A stretch of DNA of 15,616 nt from PNC22 sp035654175 (GCA_035654175.1 DASRXL010000163.1:1-15616); one strand, 5' to 3'. Positions 7,436-15,060 are shown, counted from the first letter of the stretch. The notes: generated by a model not told the origin, from the sequence alone. Translations and numbers: made by a program.

Positions 7436-8674
7436 ATGATATCGGACCAACCCACCCCCGAACCGACCCGCCGCGCCGGCGACCCCGCCCCCGCCGGCTA
7501 CGCCTGCTGGGGCGACCAGATCGAGGAGGCCGCGCACCAGCAGATGCGCAATGCCCGCTCGCTCCCCGTGAGCGTCGCGGCGGCCCTGATGCCCGACGCG
7601 CACGTCGGCTACGGGCTCCCGATCGGGGGCGTGCTCGCGACCGACAACGCCGTCATCCCGTACGCCGTCGGGGTGGACATCGCCTGCCGCGTGCGCCTCA
7701 CGGTGTTCGACCTGCCCGCCGAGACGGTGGACCGGTTCCAGGACCGGCTGGCGGAGTTCCTCGAGAGGGAGACGCGCTTCGGCGTCGGCGCCGCCTGGAA
7801 GGGCTCCCGGCGCGCCGAGCACCCCGTGATGGACGCCGACTGGCGGATCACGCCCGCCACGGCGGATCTGAAGGACACGGCATGGGAGCAGCTCGGCACC
7901 AGCGGCTCGGGGAACCATTTTGTGGAATTCGGGGAGCTTGAGGCCTGGCCGAACCACCATGGGATCCCGGCCGGGCGCCACCTTGCCGTGCTGAGCCACT
8001 CCGGCTCGCGCGGCGCGGGCGCCCGGGTCGCCTCGCACTACAGCAAGCTCGCGCGCGACCAGCACCCCGAGCTGCCCAAGGAGCTCTCGCACCTGGCCTG
8101 GCTCGACATGCGGACCGACGGCCAGGAGTACTGGGCCGCGATGGAGCTGATGGGCCGATACGCCGCCGCGAACCACGCGGTGATCCACGACCGCCTCGCC
8201 GACGCGGTCGGCTCGCTCGGCGGCGGCGTGGCCTGCGCGGTCGAGAACCACCACAACTTCGCGTGGAAGGAAACGCACGAGATCGACGGCCGCCGGCGCG
8301 AGGTGATCGTGCACCGCAAGGGGGCGACGCCCGCCGGCAAGGGGCAGCTGGGCTTCGTGCCCGGCTCCATGGCGGCTCCCGGCTACGTGGTCGAGGGCCT
8401 GGGGGATCCGCGCTCGCTCGACTCCGGCTCGCACGGCGCCGGGCGCGTCATGTCGCGCACGCAGGCGAAGAAGGTGCTCGATCCCGAGGAGGTGCGCGCC
8501 TACTTGCGCGAGCGCCGGGTGCGGCTGCTGAGCGCCGGGCTCGACGAGTCGCCGCAGGTCTACAAGAACATCGACCGCGTGCTCGACGCCCAATCGTCGC
8601 TCATGCGCCGCGTGGCCCGGTTCACGCCCCGCATCGTGAAGATGGCCCCGTCCGGCGAGAGGCCGGAGGATTGA
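7436..8674 (+). CDS. rtcB: RNA-splicing ligase RtcB family protein
   Basis: RtcB joins RNA 2',3'-cyclic phosphate or 3'-phosphate ends to 5'-OH ends using GTP and Mn2+. The 412-residue protein (E. coli RtcB has 408) carries the expected landmarks: MPDAHVGYG (52-60), GVDIACR with D81 and Cys84 as metal ligands, GTSGSGNHFVE with His161, SHSGSRG with His188, ENHHNF with His272/273, the RKGATPAGKG loop (294-303), and SHGAGRVMSR (332-341) whose His333 corresponds to the histidine that becomes guanylylated. All catalytic positions appear intact. ATG 7436 has GGGAG 11 bases upstream. No archease, rtcA or rtcR gene is adjacent, so regulation and substrate are not shown; a role in RNA repair or tRNA splicing-like ligation is known only for the family. 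Confidence 0.95.
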   Translation: MISDQPTPEPTRRAGDPAPAGYACWGDQIEEAAHQQMRNARSLPVSVAAALMPDAHVGYGLPIGGVLATDNAVIPYAVGVDIACRVRLTVFDLPAETVDRFQDRLAEFLERETRFGVGAAWKGSRRAEHPVMDADWRITPATADLKDTAWEQLGTSGSGNHFVEFGELEAWPNHHGIPAGRHLAVLSHSGSRGAGARVASHYSKLARDQHPELPKELSHLAWLDMRTDGQEYWAAMELMGRYAAANHAVIHDRLADAVGSLGGGVACAVENHHNFAWKETHEIDGRRREVIVHRKGATPAGKGQLGFVPGSMAAPGYVVEGLGDPRSLDSGSHGAGRVMSRTQAKKVLDPEEVRAYLRERRVRLLSAGLDESPQVYKNIDRVLDAQSSLMRRVARFTPRIVKMAPSGERPED

Positions 8675-8680
8675 GAAAGA

Positions 8681-8720
8681 CAGGCGGGCCCCGGGAGGTT
8701 CGCCCGGGGCCCGACGCCTG
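8681..8720. terminator. GC-rich hairpin between convergent rtcB and dockerin-type gene
   Basis: An 11-bp perfect stem (8685-8695 with 8703-8713, CGGGCCCCGGG) closes a 7-base loop. CAGGC/GCCTG (8681-8685, 8716-8720) extends it past a small bulge. It starts 6 bp after the rtcB stop and ends 24 bp before the stop of the gene on the other strand. No T-tract follows, so it may act as an RNA 3' end stabiliser or a bidirectional weak terminator. Confidence 0.6.
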
Positions 8721-8744
8721 CCGATGATGCCGTCCGCCGGGGGA

Positions 8745-10322
8745 TCAGCAGCCGGCGTTCCAGACGTTGAGGAACGCGATCACGTCCCGCGTGTCCGTGT
8801 CGAGGTTGAAGTCCATGTCGGCCGTGAGATTCCCCGCGTTCCAGGCGTTGAGGAACGCGATCACGTCCCGCGTGTCCACGGCGCCGTCGCCGTTGAAATC
8901 GGCGAAGCAGGGGCGGGCGGGGTCGATGCAGAAGGCCTGGTCCACGTCGTGGCAGATCTCCTGGACTCCGCTGCCCAGGTTGAACGACCAGGACGTGAAT
9001 CCGTAGACCGCGTCCGTGCCCCCCCAGCAGAACAGCTCGTCGCTATTGGGGTCGACGGGGATGCCGTAGACGCCCACGAGGTACTGCTGCCCGGCGGCCA
9101 GCGCGAAACCCGCGGGCATCTCGATCGTGAACGTGTAGTGGCTGATGCCGAAGATGTCGGTGCAGTCGAAGCGCGGCGTCGTATCCGCGAGACTCACCAC
9201 GTGCGCTCCCAGGAAGCCGTTCTGGAAGTTGCCGCAGGGGAAGCCGTTGTCGGCGTACGCGGAGTAGATCTCGATGTACAGCCCGGAGATGTTGCTGAAG
9301 TCCGTGCCGGTCGCCGAGCCCGCGTCGTACACGCCGCCGGTGGCCTGGATGCGGCGCAGGTCGCCGGAGGCCGTCGCGGTGAAGTCATCGAGCGAGATGT
9401 AGGGGTTGTAGTTGCTGAAGTAGTTGCTGAACCAGCACGTCGTCGAGCAGTCGTTCTCCTGGCACGACGAGCCCGGGTTCGTGCGGAACGCCATGTCGGG
9501 GCTGCAGCGGCCGTAGGCGCCGCTCGTCCGGTCCCAGGAGGTCGCCTGGTTGTAGTTGGATGCCAGCGAGTCGCTCCACACGAACAGCTCCGACCCGTCC
9601 GGGTTCACGAGCGTCGCGTAGATGGTGATCATGTAGTTCTGGCCGGCGTTGAGCGCGACCGGGCTCGCCAAGTTGGCGGTGAAGCGGTACGCGTCGTAGA
9701 TCCCGGAGACGTTGCACGTGAACTGGGGGTTGAGCTCGGCCACGGTGAACGAGTCGAACGCCACCAGCGAGTTGTACGTCCAGCCGCAATCCCCGCCGGC
9801 CCCGATCGTCCAGATCTCCAGGCCGATCGACGCGACGGCGCTCAGGTCGAAGCTGCCCCCGTACGCCCCGCCGTAGAACTCGACGGAGCGCAGCGGGCTC
9901 CCGTCGGCGACGAAATCATCGAACACGAGATAGGGGTTGATGTTGCTGTTGTTGTTGCTGAACCAGCCGTCGCCCGAGCAGTTGATCGGCTGATCCACGT
10001 ACCGCTCACCCCAGCCGCCCGCCGGCTGGTCGGCCCCCGCCCGCGGCCGGATGCTGGGGCTCATGTTCGGGAACCCGCCCGGGGGCGCCACGTGCCGCTG
10101 CAGCAGCGCCGACTGCGTGGGATCGGCCTGCTCCCCGGCCGGCAGCACGATCCCGAGCTGAGCGGCCGGCCCCGCCGGCTCGCCGGACACCGGCTGAGCC
10201 CGGAGGGCCGCCCCCTCCAGGAGCCCGGGGCCGCCCTCGTACGCGACCTGCGCCCCCGCACTGCTCGCGAGCGCACCGAAAGCCATCGCCGCCATCAGCG
10301 GCACGCCTCTTCTCGTCGCCAT
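8745..10322 (-). CDS. Secreted protein with two homologous domains and C-terminal dockerin-like repeats
   Basis: The protein has 525 residues with a Sec signal peptide (1-24, AGA/Q). GGGAG lies about 10 bases before ATG 10322. Residues 25-112 are a low-complexity proregion. Two homologous domains follow: 115-280 begins CSGDGWFSNNNSNINPY and contains ALNAGQNYMITIY; 292-464 begins CSTTCWFSNYFSNYNPY and contains ALAAGQQYLVGVY. Each is rich in beta-strand pattern, aromatics and paired cysteines, like a secreted beta-sandwich. At the C-terminus 473-496 (DFNGDGAVDTRDVIAFLNAW) and 501-524 are dockerin-like repeats, common at the ends of secreted planctomycete proteins. Ligands D475, N477, D479 and D486 fit a calcium loop in the first copy; the second loop is two residues shorter. 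No catalytic motif is visible; surface attachment or carbohydrate binding is conjecture. Confidence 0.85.
   Translation of the reverse strand: MATRRGVPLMAAMAFGALASSAGAQVAYEGGPGLLEGAALRAQPVSGEPAGPAAQLGIVLPAGEQADPTQSALLQRHVAPPGGFPNMSPSIRPRAGADQPAGGWGERYVDQPINCSGDGWFSNNNSNINPYLVFDDFVADGSPLRSVEFYGGAYGGSFDLSAVASIGLEIWTIGAGGDCGWTYNSLVAFDSFTVAELNPQFTCNVSGIYDAYRFTANLASPVALNAGQNYMITIYATLVNPDGSELFVWSDSLASNYNQATSWDRTSGAYGRCSPDMAFRTNPGSSCQENDCSTTCWFSNYFSNYNPYISLDDFTATASGDLRRIQATGGVYDAGSATGTDFSNISGLYIEIYSAYADNGFPCGNFQNGFLGAHVVSLADTTPRFDCTDIFGISHYTFTIEMPAGFALAAGQQYLVGVYGIPVDPNSDELFCWGGTDAVYGFTSWSFNLGSGVQEICHDVDQAFCIDPARPCFADFNGDGAVDTRDVIAFLNAWNAGNLTADMDFNLDTDTRDVIAFLNVWNAGC
8755..8877. repeat. Two 42-bp direct repeats encoding the dockerin-like motif
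   Basis: 8755-8796 and 8836-8877 are identical except for one base, at the tenth position (A in the first, G in the second). The offset is 81 bp, exactly 27 codons, so both encode the same TRDVIAFLN-W-AG peptide in the same frame. The near identity at wobble positions points to a recent duplication or gene conversion of the C-terminal motif. Confidence 0.9.
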
Positions 10323-10638
10323 TTTTTCGACTCTCCCTGCTATTTCGGTGGTTCGAAGAACACAACCACCTTCACCCCACCGACCGCCACGTGAGCTGCG
10401 GCCGCGACGCTCGCTGCCGCAGACGTCACATTATCAGACGGGACCGCGCGGTGCCAGTGATTCTCACTGCGATGAAACCACCCCGGCAACGCCCGGGGCT
10501 CCGCGCGGAGCCCGCCTGCCCGCTCTCCCCCGGTGCGCACGCAACGGGGAGACGGAGAGGAAAGCGCACGCTCCCTCGTCGGGCTGACACGGCACTCAAA
10601 GCTTTTGGTCGCTTGCCGAGCCCTGCACGCCCCGAGCT
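10323..10638. other. 316-bp intergenic region with hairpins and no supported gene
   Basis: I see no convincing coding frame here; open frames on both strands are Arg/Pro-rich shadows. Three hairpin-forming pieces are visible: CTGCGGC (10396-10402) with GCCGCAG (10416-10422), a perfect 18-bp palindrome GGGCTCCGCGCGGAGCCC (10496-10513), and CTCCCC (10525-10530) with GGGGAG (10546-10551). The region should hold the promoter of the dockerin-type gene and the 3' end of the small minus-strand gene. No promoter boxes can be named with confidence. Confidence 0.6.
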
Positions 10639-10857
10639 CTACCCGTGGAAGATCGCGTCGTCGGGGTTGCGGTTCATGGTCTCGGCCAGCTGGAGCGCGT
10701 CCTCGCGGCAATCGCACCGGCGCATCGTCGCCCAGCCGTTCTTGCTCAGTTTGCGCCACACGTACCAGTCGCCGTTCTGATCCGTGTCCGCACGGAACAC
10801 GATCTTCGGCTCGGCGTGCGGGCCCGAGGTGGCGATGGCGGGGGGAACCTGTTGCAC
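10639..10857 (-). CDS. Small conserved-looking protein of unknown function, 72 residues
   Basis: A GTG at 10857 is chosen as start because a perfect GGAGG lies 6 bases upstream; the frame stays open further upstream to a GTG at 10920 but without a comparable site. The product (72 residues) has a proline-rich start, then EPKIVFRADTDQNGDWYVWRKL (16-37), a short turn, RRCDCREDALQLAETMN (46-62) and a polar tail. The pattern of two or three strands carrying W31/W34 followed by an amphipathic helix with E-D-A-L-x-L-A resembles small strand-helix families such as DUF2188, but I cannot assign it. There is no signal peptide or membrane segment, so it is probably cytoplasmic. It stands alone between two gaps of 316 and 279 bp. 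The two cysteines (48, 50) form a CDC pair. Confidence 0.68.
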   Translation of the reverse strand: MQQVPPAIATSGPHAEPKIVFRADTDQNGDWYVWRKLSKNGWATMRRCDCREDALQLAETMNRNPDDAIFHG

Positions 10858-11136
10858 TTCGCACCTCCATGCGGCGGGGGAGAGCGCCGGTCCCTCGACC
10901 GGGGCGTTCCATCGTGACACATTTCGACGCCCCGGCCGCGAGAAGTCAAGAGAGGCGCCGGGAGGAAGGCTCGACTTTTGTTAGCGTCCACAAGCCGGAG
11001 ATCGCGCGACGGTCCAACGGCCTCGGCCGGGGCGCGACGCCCCGCCCGGCCCCCCCGAAATCCGTTCACGCCGCGCCCGCGGTATTGTGCCCACTCGTCC
11101 GGCGCTGCCGAGCGCCCGGCGCTGAGGGAGGATGGA
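10858..11136. other. Divergent intergenic region between the small gene and the M14 pair
   Basis: These 279 bp separate the divergent starts of the 72-residue gene and the M14-family pair, so they should contain both promoters. Apart from the two ribosome binding sites (10864-10868 minus; 11126-11132 plus) I see no clear promoter boxes, operator repeats or small gene. Confidence 0.45.
10864..10868 (-). promoter_or_regulatory. Ribosome binding site that decides the GTG start of the small gene
   Basis: GGAGG on the minus strand lies 6 bases before GTG 10857. It is the only good Shine-Dalgarno match near any possible start of this frame. Confidence 0.7.
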
Positions 11137-13134
11137 ATGCGACGATTCCCGCGTACGGTCATCGCGGCGGCTGTCATCGTGAGCGCCCCGGCGGCTCTCG
11201 CCCAAGACTCCACGCAGCCGACAGCCCCGGTGGAGACCTTCCAGGTCGGGCGGAGCGCCGACGGGCGCGCGATCAGCGGCTGGCGTCTCGGACGCGCCGA
11301 GCCCGATGAGATGGGGCTGGGCCCGGATCAGCGCCCCGCGCTGCTGATCGTGGCCGGGCTGGACGGGCGGCACGACTTCGGCTCCCGTCTCGCGCTCACG
11401 CTCGTCGACCGCATCGTGACCGGCCACGCCGAGCTGCTCGATCATCACACGATCTACATCGTGCCCGATCTCAACCCCGACAACGACGCGCTCTTCGACC
11501 GGCCGGGCGCGCCCCGGGCCGACTTCGGACGCGCGCCCCGCCCCGTCGACGCGGACGGCGACGGGCGCGCCGGCGAGGACCCCGCCGACGACCTGAACGA
11601 GGACGGCCTCATCACCCGCATGCGCGTGCGCAACCCGCCCCCGCGCTCGGGGCTGACGCCGACGCTCGTGGCCGACCCGGAGGATCCCCGCGTCCTCCGC
11701 GCCCCGGACGAGAAGGAGGGGGAGATCGCCGAGTACGCGCTCCTCGTCGAGGGGCTGGACAACGACGGCGACGGCCGGTTCAACGAGGACGGGATCGCCG
11801 GCAGCGCGGGCGGCGGCGTGGACCTCGACAGCAATTTCCCGTCGCTGTGGCCGGAGCACAAGGATGGCAGCGGCGTTGTCCCGCTCTCGGAGCCGGAGAC
11901 CCGCTCGCTCGTCGAGTGGATGCTCTCGCGCGACAACATCGTCTGCGCCCTGGCCATCACGACCGGCGACAACATCCTCAATACGCCCGCGGCGGGGAAG
12001 CACGCGCCCGACGGACGCGAGCCCACGGGGATCGAGGAGGGCGATCAGGCGGCCTACGCGCGGGTTCAGGAGATCTTCAAGGAGATCACCTCGCAGACCG
12101 GGGCTCCGTCGCGCGAGTGGGCGGGCTCCTTCACCCAGTGGGCCTACGCCCAGTTCGGCGTCTACAGCTTCGCCACGCCCGGGTGGGTCCGCCCCGACCT
12201 CGTCAAGCCGCAGCAGGAGGGCGAGAACAAGGGCGACGCCGCGCCCGCCGGCGGCGACGCCGGCGCGCAGCCGACCGAGCAGCCGGACCCCGACGCCGAG
12301 AGGAAGGCCCTCCGGGAGCGCGGCGTCCCCGACTTCCTGATCGAGTTCATCACCGCGACCCCCCAGGAGCGCGCCGCGATCGTCACCGCGTTCGGCGATC
12401 TCTCCGAGCAGGAGCGCGCCGACCGCATGGCGGCCGTCGAGGCCCTGCCCGAGGACCTCCAGCTCCGGGTGCGGGCGCTGATCTCCGGCCAGCCCGATCC
12501 CGCGGCCCAGGCCGGGCGCGCCCGCCCGGGGCCCGGAGGGCGCGAGGGGGGCGGCCGCCAGCGCGGCGGGGACGAGAAGCCCTCCGAGAGCGGCGACGCC
12601 GAGTGGCTGAAATACAGCGACGAGCACCTGCAGGGCGCCGGCTTCATCGAGTGGCGCCCGTTCGAGCACCCGCAGCTCGGCGAGGTCGAGATCGGCGGCC
12701 TGGCGCCGGGCATCCGGCACAGCCCGCCCGAGGCCGAGTGGGACCGTGTCGCCGAGGAGCAGACGCGCTTCGTGGTCGCGCTGCTGGGCCTCATGCCCTC
12801 CCTCGACGTGGAGGTAGCCGAGACCGAGCGCCTCGCCGCCGGCCTGTGGCGGATCCGCGTCCGCGCGGTCAACCGCGGCGAGCTGCCGACGACGAGCGCC
12901 ATCGGCGTCAAGGCGCGCCGGCTCGCGCCGATCGTGGTGAGCGTCGCCGCGGAGCTGGACGACATCGTCGCCGGCCAGGCGGTGCAGCGTTGGGACGCGA
13001 TCGGCGGCCACGGCGCCCACGCCGACGCCGAGTGGATCATCCGCGCACCCGACGGGGCGACGGTCGAGATCGAGGTGCGCTCGAACGTGTTCGGCGACCG
13101 CACGCTGAGCCTGTCGCTGGAGGAGAACGAGTGA
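11137..13134 (+). CDS. Secreted M14 carboxypeptidase-like protein with degenerate active site (pseudopeptidase)
   Basis: The protein has 665 residues; ATG 11137 has GGGAGGA 4 bases upstream and yields a signal peptide (1-23, ALA/Q). It follows the downstream M14 peptidase along its length: GLDGRHDFGSRLA (75-87) for the HGNE zinc motif, LNPDND (112-117) for NPDG, VDLDSN (228-233) for DMNRN, AITTGDN (273-279) for SYHNAGG, SFATPGW (344-350) for AFTNEMW. The first motif keeps at most one ligand (His79, no matching Glu), the second zinc His is Thr275, the substrate Asn-Arg pair is Asp231-Ser232, and the catalytic Glu is Pro348. It also has calcium-loop-like DADGDGR (138-144) and LDNDGDGR (207-214), and an insertion (about 355-488) with a Gly/Pro/Arg-rich disordered part. 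It is probably not a peptidase; a regulatory, binding or substrate-presenting role is inferred. Confidence 0.83.
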   Translation: MRRFPRTVIAAAVIVSAPAALAQDSTQPTAPVETFQVGRSADGRAISGWRLGRAEPDEMGLGPDQRPALLIVAGLDGRHDFGSRLALTLVDRIVTGHAELLDHHTIYIVPDLNPDNDALFDRPGAPRADFGRAPRPVDADGDGRAGEDPADDLNEDGLITRMRVRNPPPRSGLTPTLVADPEDPRVLRAPDEKEGEIAEYALLVEGLDNDGDGRFNEDGIAGSAGGGVDLDSNFPSLWPEHKDGSGVVPLSEPETRSLVEWMLSRDNIVCALAITTGDNILNTPAAGKHAPDGREPTGIEEGDQAAYARVQEIFKEITSQTGAPSREWAGSFTQWAYAQFGVYSFATPGWVRPDLVKPQQEGENKGDAAPAGGDAGAQPTEQPDPDAERKALRERGVPDFLIEFITATPQERAAIVTAFGDLSEQERADRMAAVEALPEDLQLRVRALISGQPDPAAQAGRARPGPGGREGGGRQRGGDEKPSESGDAEWLKYSDEHLQGAGFIEWRPFEHPQLGEVEIGGLAPGIRHSPPEAEWDRVAEEQTRFVVALLGLMPSLDVEVAETERLAAGLWRIRVRAVNRGELPTTSAIGVKARRLAPIVVSVAAELDDIVAGQAVQRWDAIGGHGAHADAEWIIRAPDGATVEIEVRSNVFGDRTLSLSLEENE

Positions 13135-14885
13135 TGCGGACGAAGCTCATAGCCCGACTGGCCCGCGCCGCCTCGCTCGCGCTCCCTCTCGCGTGCGCGG
13201 CCCAGGACCACATCGCGGGGAAGGTCGACATCCCGTTCAACCGCTACTACACCTACGACGAGCTCGTCGGCTGGACGGAGCAGATCGCCCGCTCATACCC
13301 CGAGATCGTCCGGCTCGAGCGGATCGGTGCGAGCGGGCTGGGCAAGCCGATGTACGTGGCGATCGTCAACGCGCCGGAGACGGGCCCCGACACGGCCAAG
13401 CCCGCCATGTGGATCGACGGCAACGTCCACGGGAACGAGATCCAGTCCGCGGAGGTCGTGCTCTACTCGCTCTGGTACCTCGCGAAGGCGTATGGCCAGA
13501 ACGCCGATCTCACCGAGCTCCTGAACAATTACTCGTTCTACTTCGTGGTGAGCCAGAACCCCGACGGGCGCGACTACTGGTTCGAGGCGGCGAACAACCC
13601 GAGCTCCTCACGCTCGAACCAGCGCCCCGAGGACAGCGACCGCGACGGGCTTGTCGACGAGGACCCCGACGACGATCTCGACGGCGACGGCTCGATCACC
13701 ACGATGTGGATCGCCGATCCCGACGGCGAGTGGGTGCGGGACGAGGTCGATCCGCGCATCTTCCGGCGCGTGCGCGAAGACGAAAGGGGCGAGTGGACCC
13801 GCCTCGGCGAGGAGGGCCTCGACAACGACGGGGACGGGCGCACCAACGAGGACCCGCCCGGCGGCGACGACATGAACCGGAACTGGCCGACCGACTGGAA
13901 GCCGGGGTACGTCCAGTTCGGCGCCGGCGAGTTCCCCCTCTCCAACCCCGAGACCCGCGCCGTCGCGCAGTTCATTCTCGCGCACCCCAACATCGCCGCG
14001 GGGCAGAGCTACCACAACGCCGGCGGGATGATCCTGCGCGGCCCCGGGGCCGAGTACCAGGAGAGCGCCTACCCGCGCGAGGACGTCGCCGTCTACGACG
14101 AGATCGGCAAGACCGGCGAGGACATCCTCCCCTACTACCGCTACATGATCACCTACAAGGACCTGTACGGCGTCCACGGCGGGTTCATCAACTGGCTCGC
14201 CGAGGGGCTCGGCGTCTTCGCGTTCACCAACGAGATGTGGAGCGGCAGCAAGTACTTTCAGCGCGACGTGAGCAGCCCCGACGAGGAGCGCATGTGGCTG
14301 TTCCGCGACCGGCTCCAGTTCGGCCAGGCCTTCAAGGAGTACGAGGAGTTCGACCACCCCGAGCACGGCCCGGTGCTCATCGGCGGCCTGAACAGGTGGT
14401 CCAGCCGCAACACACCCACCTTCATGCTCGAGGAGGAGTGCCACCGCAACTTCGCCTTCACCATGTACCACGCCGACCAGATGCCCCTGCTCGAATGGGG
14501 GGACACCGAGATAGAGCGCATCGGCGGGGACGACCTCTGGGTGGTCACGATCGAGGTCAAGAACACCAAGCTCATGCCCACGCGCTCGGCCGTGCAGGCC
14601 CGGTCCGGCATTGGGAGCAACGACCTGCTCCTCTGCGAGCCCGGAGAGGGGGCACGCGTGGTCATGTCCGGCTCGATCCGGGAGCGACGCGACAAGACGA
14701 TCGACGAGGTCCGCTTCGAGCCGGGGCGCGTCCAGCTCCCCGGCGGCGTCCCCGGGAAGGACAGCGTCCTCCACCGCTTCTATCTGGAAGGGCCGCAGGG
14801 CACCCCCGTGAAGCTCACCTATTCCGCCGAGCGCGCGAAGGACATCGAGACCGGCTTCGTGCTCGAGGCGAGGGCGCGAGACTGA
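13134..14885 (+). CDS. Secreted zinc carboxypeptidase, family M14
   Basis: The protein has 583 residues. Its ATG overlaps the preceding TGA by one base (TGATG), with GGAGGAG 8 bases upstream, so translation is coupled. Residues 1-23 are a signal peptide. M14 enzymes remove C-terminal residues or act on related peptides with one zinc. The expected residues are intact: HGNE (His99, Glu102) and His294 in SYHNAGG as zinc ligands, Asn248-Arg249 in DMNRN for substrate carboxylate, and Glu367 in FTNEMW as general base. Between NPDG (142-145) and DMNRN lies an acidic insertion with three calcium-loop-like segments (DSDRDGLVDED 168-178, DLDGDG 181-186, LDNDGDGR 229-236). After about residue 400 a beta-rich C-terminal domain follows. 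Its substrate is unknown. Confidence 0.93.
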   Translation: MRTKLIARLARAASLALPLACAAQDHIAGKVDIPFNRYYTYDELVGWTEQIARSYPEIVRLERIGASGLGKPMYVAIVNAPETGPDTAKPAMWIDGNVHGNEIQSAEVVLYSLWYLAKAYGQNADLTELLNNYSFYFVVSQNPDGRDYWFEAANNPSSSRSNQRPEDSDRDGLVDEDPDDDLDGDGSITTMWIADPDGEWVRDEVDPRIFRRVREDERGEWTRLGEEGLDNDGDGRTNEDPPGGDDMNRNWPTDWKPGYVQFGAGEFPLSNPETRAVAQFILAHPNIAAGQSYHNAGGMILRGPGAEYQESAYPREDVAVYDEIGKTGEDILPYYRYMITYKDLYGVHGGFINWLAEGLGVFAFTNEMWSGSKYFQRDVSSPDEERMWLFRDRLQFGQAFKEYEEFDHPEHGPVLIGGLNRWSSRNTPTFMLEEECHRNFAFTMYHADQMPLLEWGDTEIERIGGDDLWVVTIEVKNTKLMPTRSAVQARSGIGSNDLLLCEPGEGARVVMSGSIRERRDKTIDEVRFEPGRVQLPGGVPGKDSVLHRFYLEGPQGTPVKLTYSAERAKDIETGFVLEARARD

Positions 14886-15026
14886 CCGGCGGCACGCCCG
14901 CGAGCGACGCCACGCGGGGACGGCCCGGGAGCACGACCGCCGCGGGTCCCCGACGAGGCTGCGCCCGCGCACGCGCCCCGGCGGCCCTCCGCGTCTGCCC
15001 GGGACGCGGCGGACCCGGTCCGTCCG

Positions 15027-15060
15027 AAAAAAAACAAACCCCGGGCGTCGCCGCCCGGGG
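15027..15060 (-). terminator. Rho-independent terminator of the DUF3467 gene
   Basis: On the minus strand CCCCGGGCG (15060-15052), a 4-base loop and CGCCCGGGG (15047-15039) form a perfect 9-bp stem. It is followed by TTTGTTTTTTTT (15038-15027). It lies 30 bp after the stop of the DUF3467 gene. On the plus strand the same stem, without a T-run, may also mark the 3' end of the M14 pair transcript. Confidence 0.93.

Noticed and set aside
8724..10394. 556-codon plus-strand open frame opposite the dockerin-type gene
   Set aside because: Val/Arg/Ala-rich shadow. The minus frame has a signal peptide, duplicated domains and dockerin-like repeats.
10396..10551. Riboswitch or small RNA gene
   Set aside because: Hairpins are present, but no known riboswitch core or promoter-terminator pair could be recognised, and palindromes are frequent at this GC content.
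10340..10912. 190-codon minus-strand frame overlapping the small gene
   Set aside because: Arg/Pro-rich with no family pattern. The overlapping frame at 10639-10857 has the better ribosome binding site and protein-like sequence.
10981..13020. 679-codon minus-strand open frame opposite the pseudopeptidase
   Set aside because: Composition (Arg, Val, Gly, Ala) is that of an antisense shadow, and the plus frame aligns with the M14 partner throughout.
11847..13133. N-terminal extension of the M14 peptidase frame
   Set aside because: It overlaps the upstream gene in another frame and is Arg-rich. The TGATG junction with GGAGGAG and a signal peptide fix the start at 13134.
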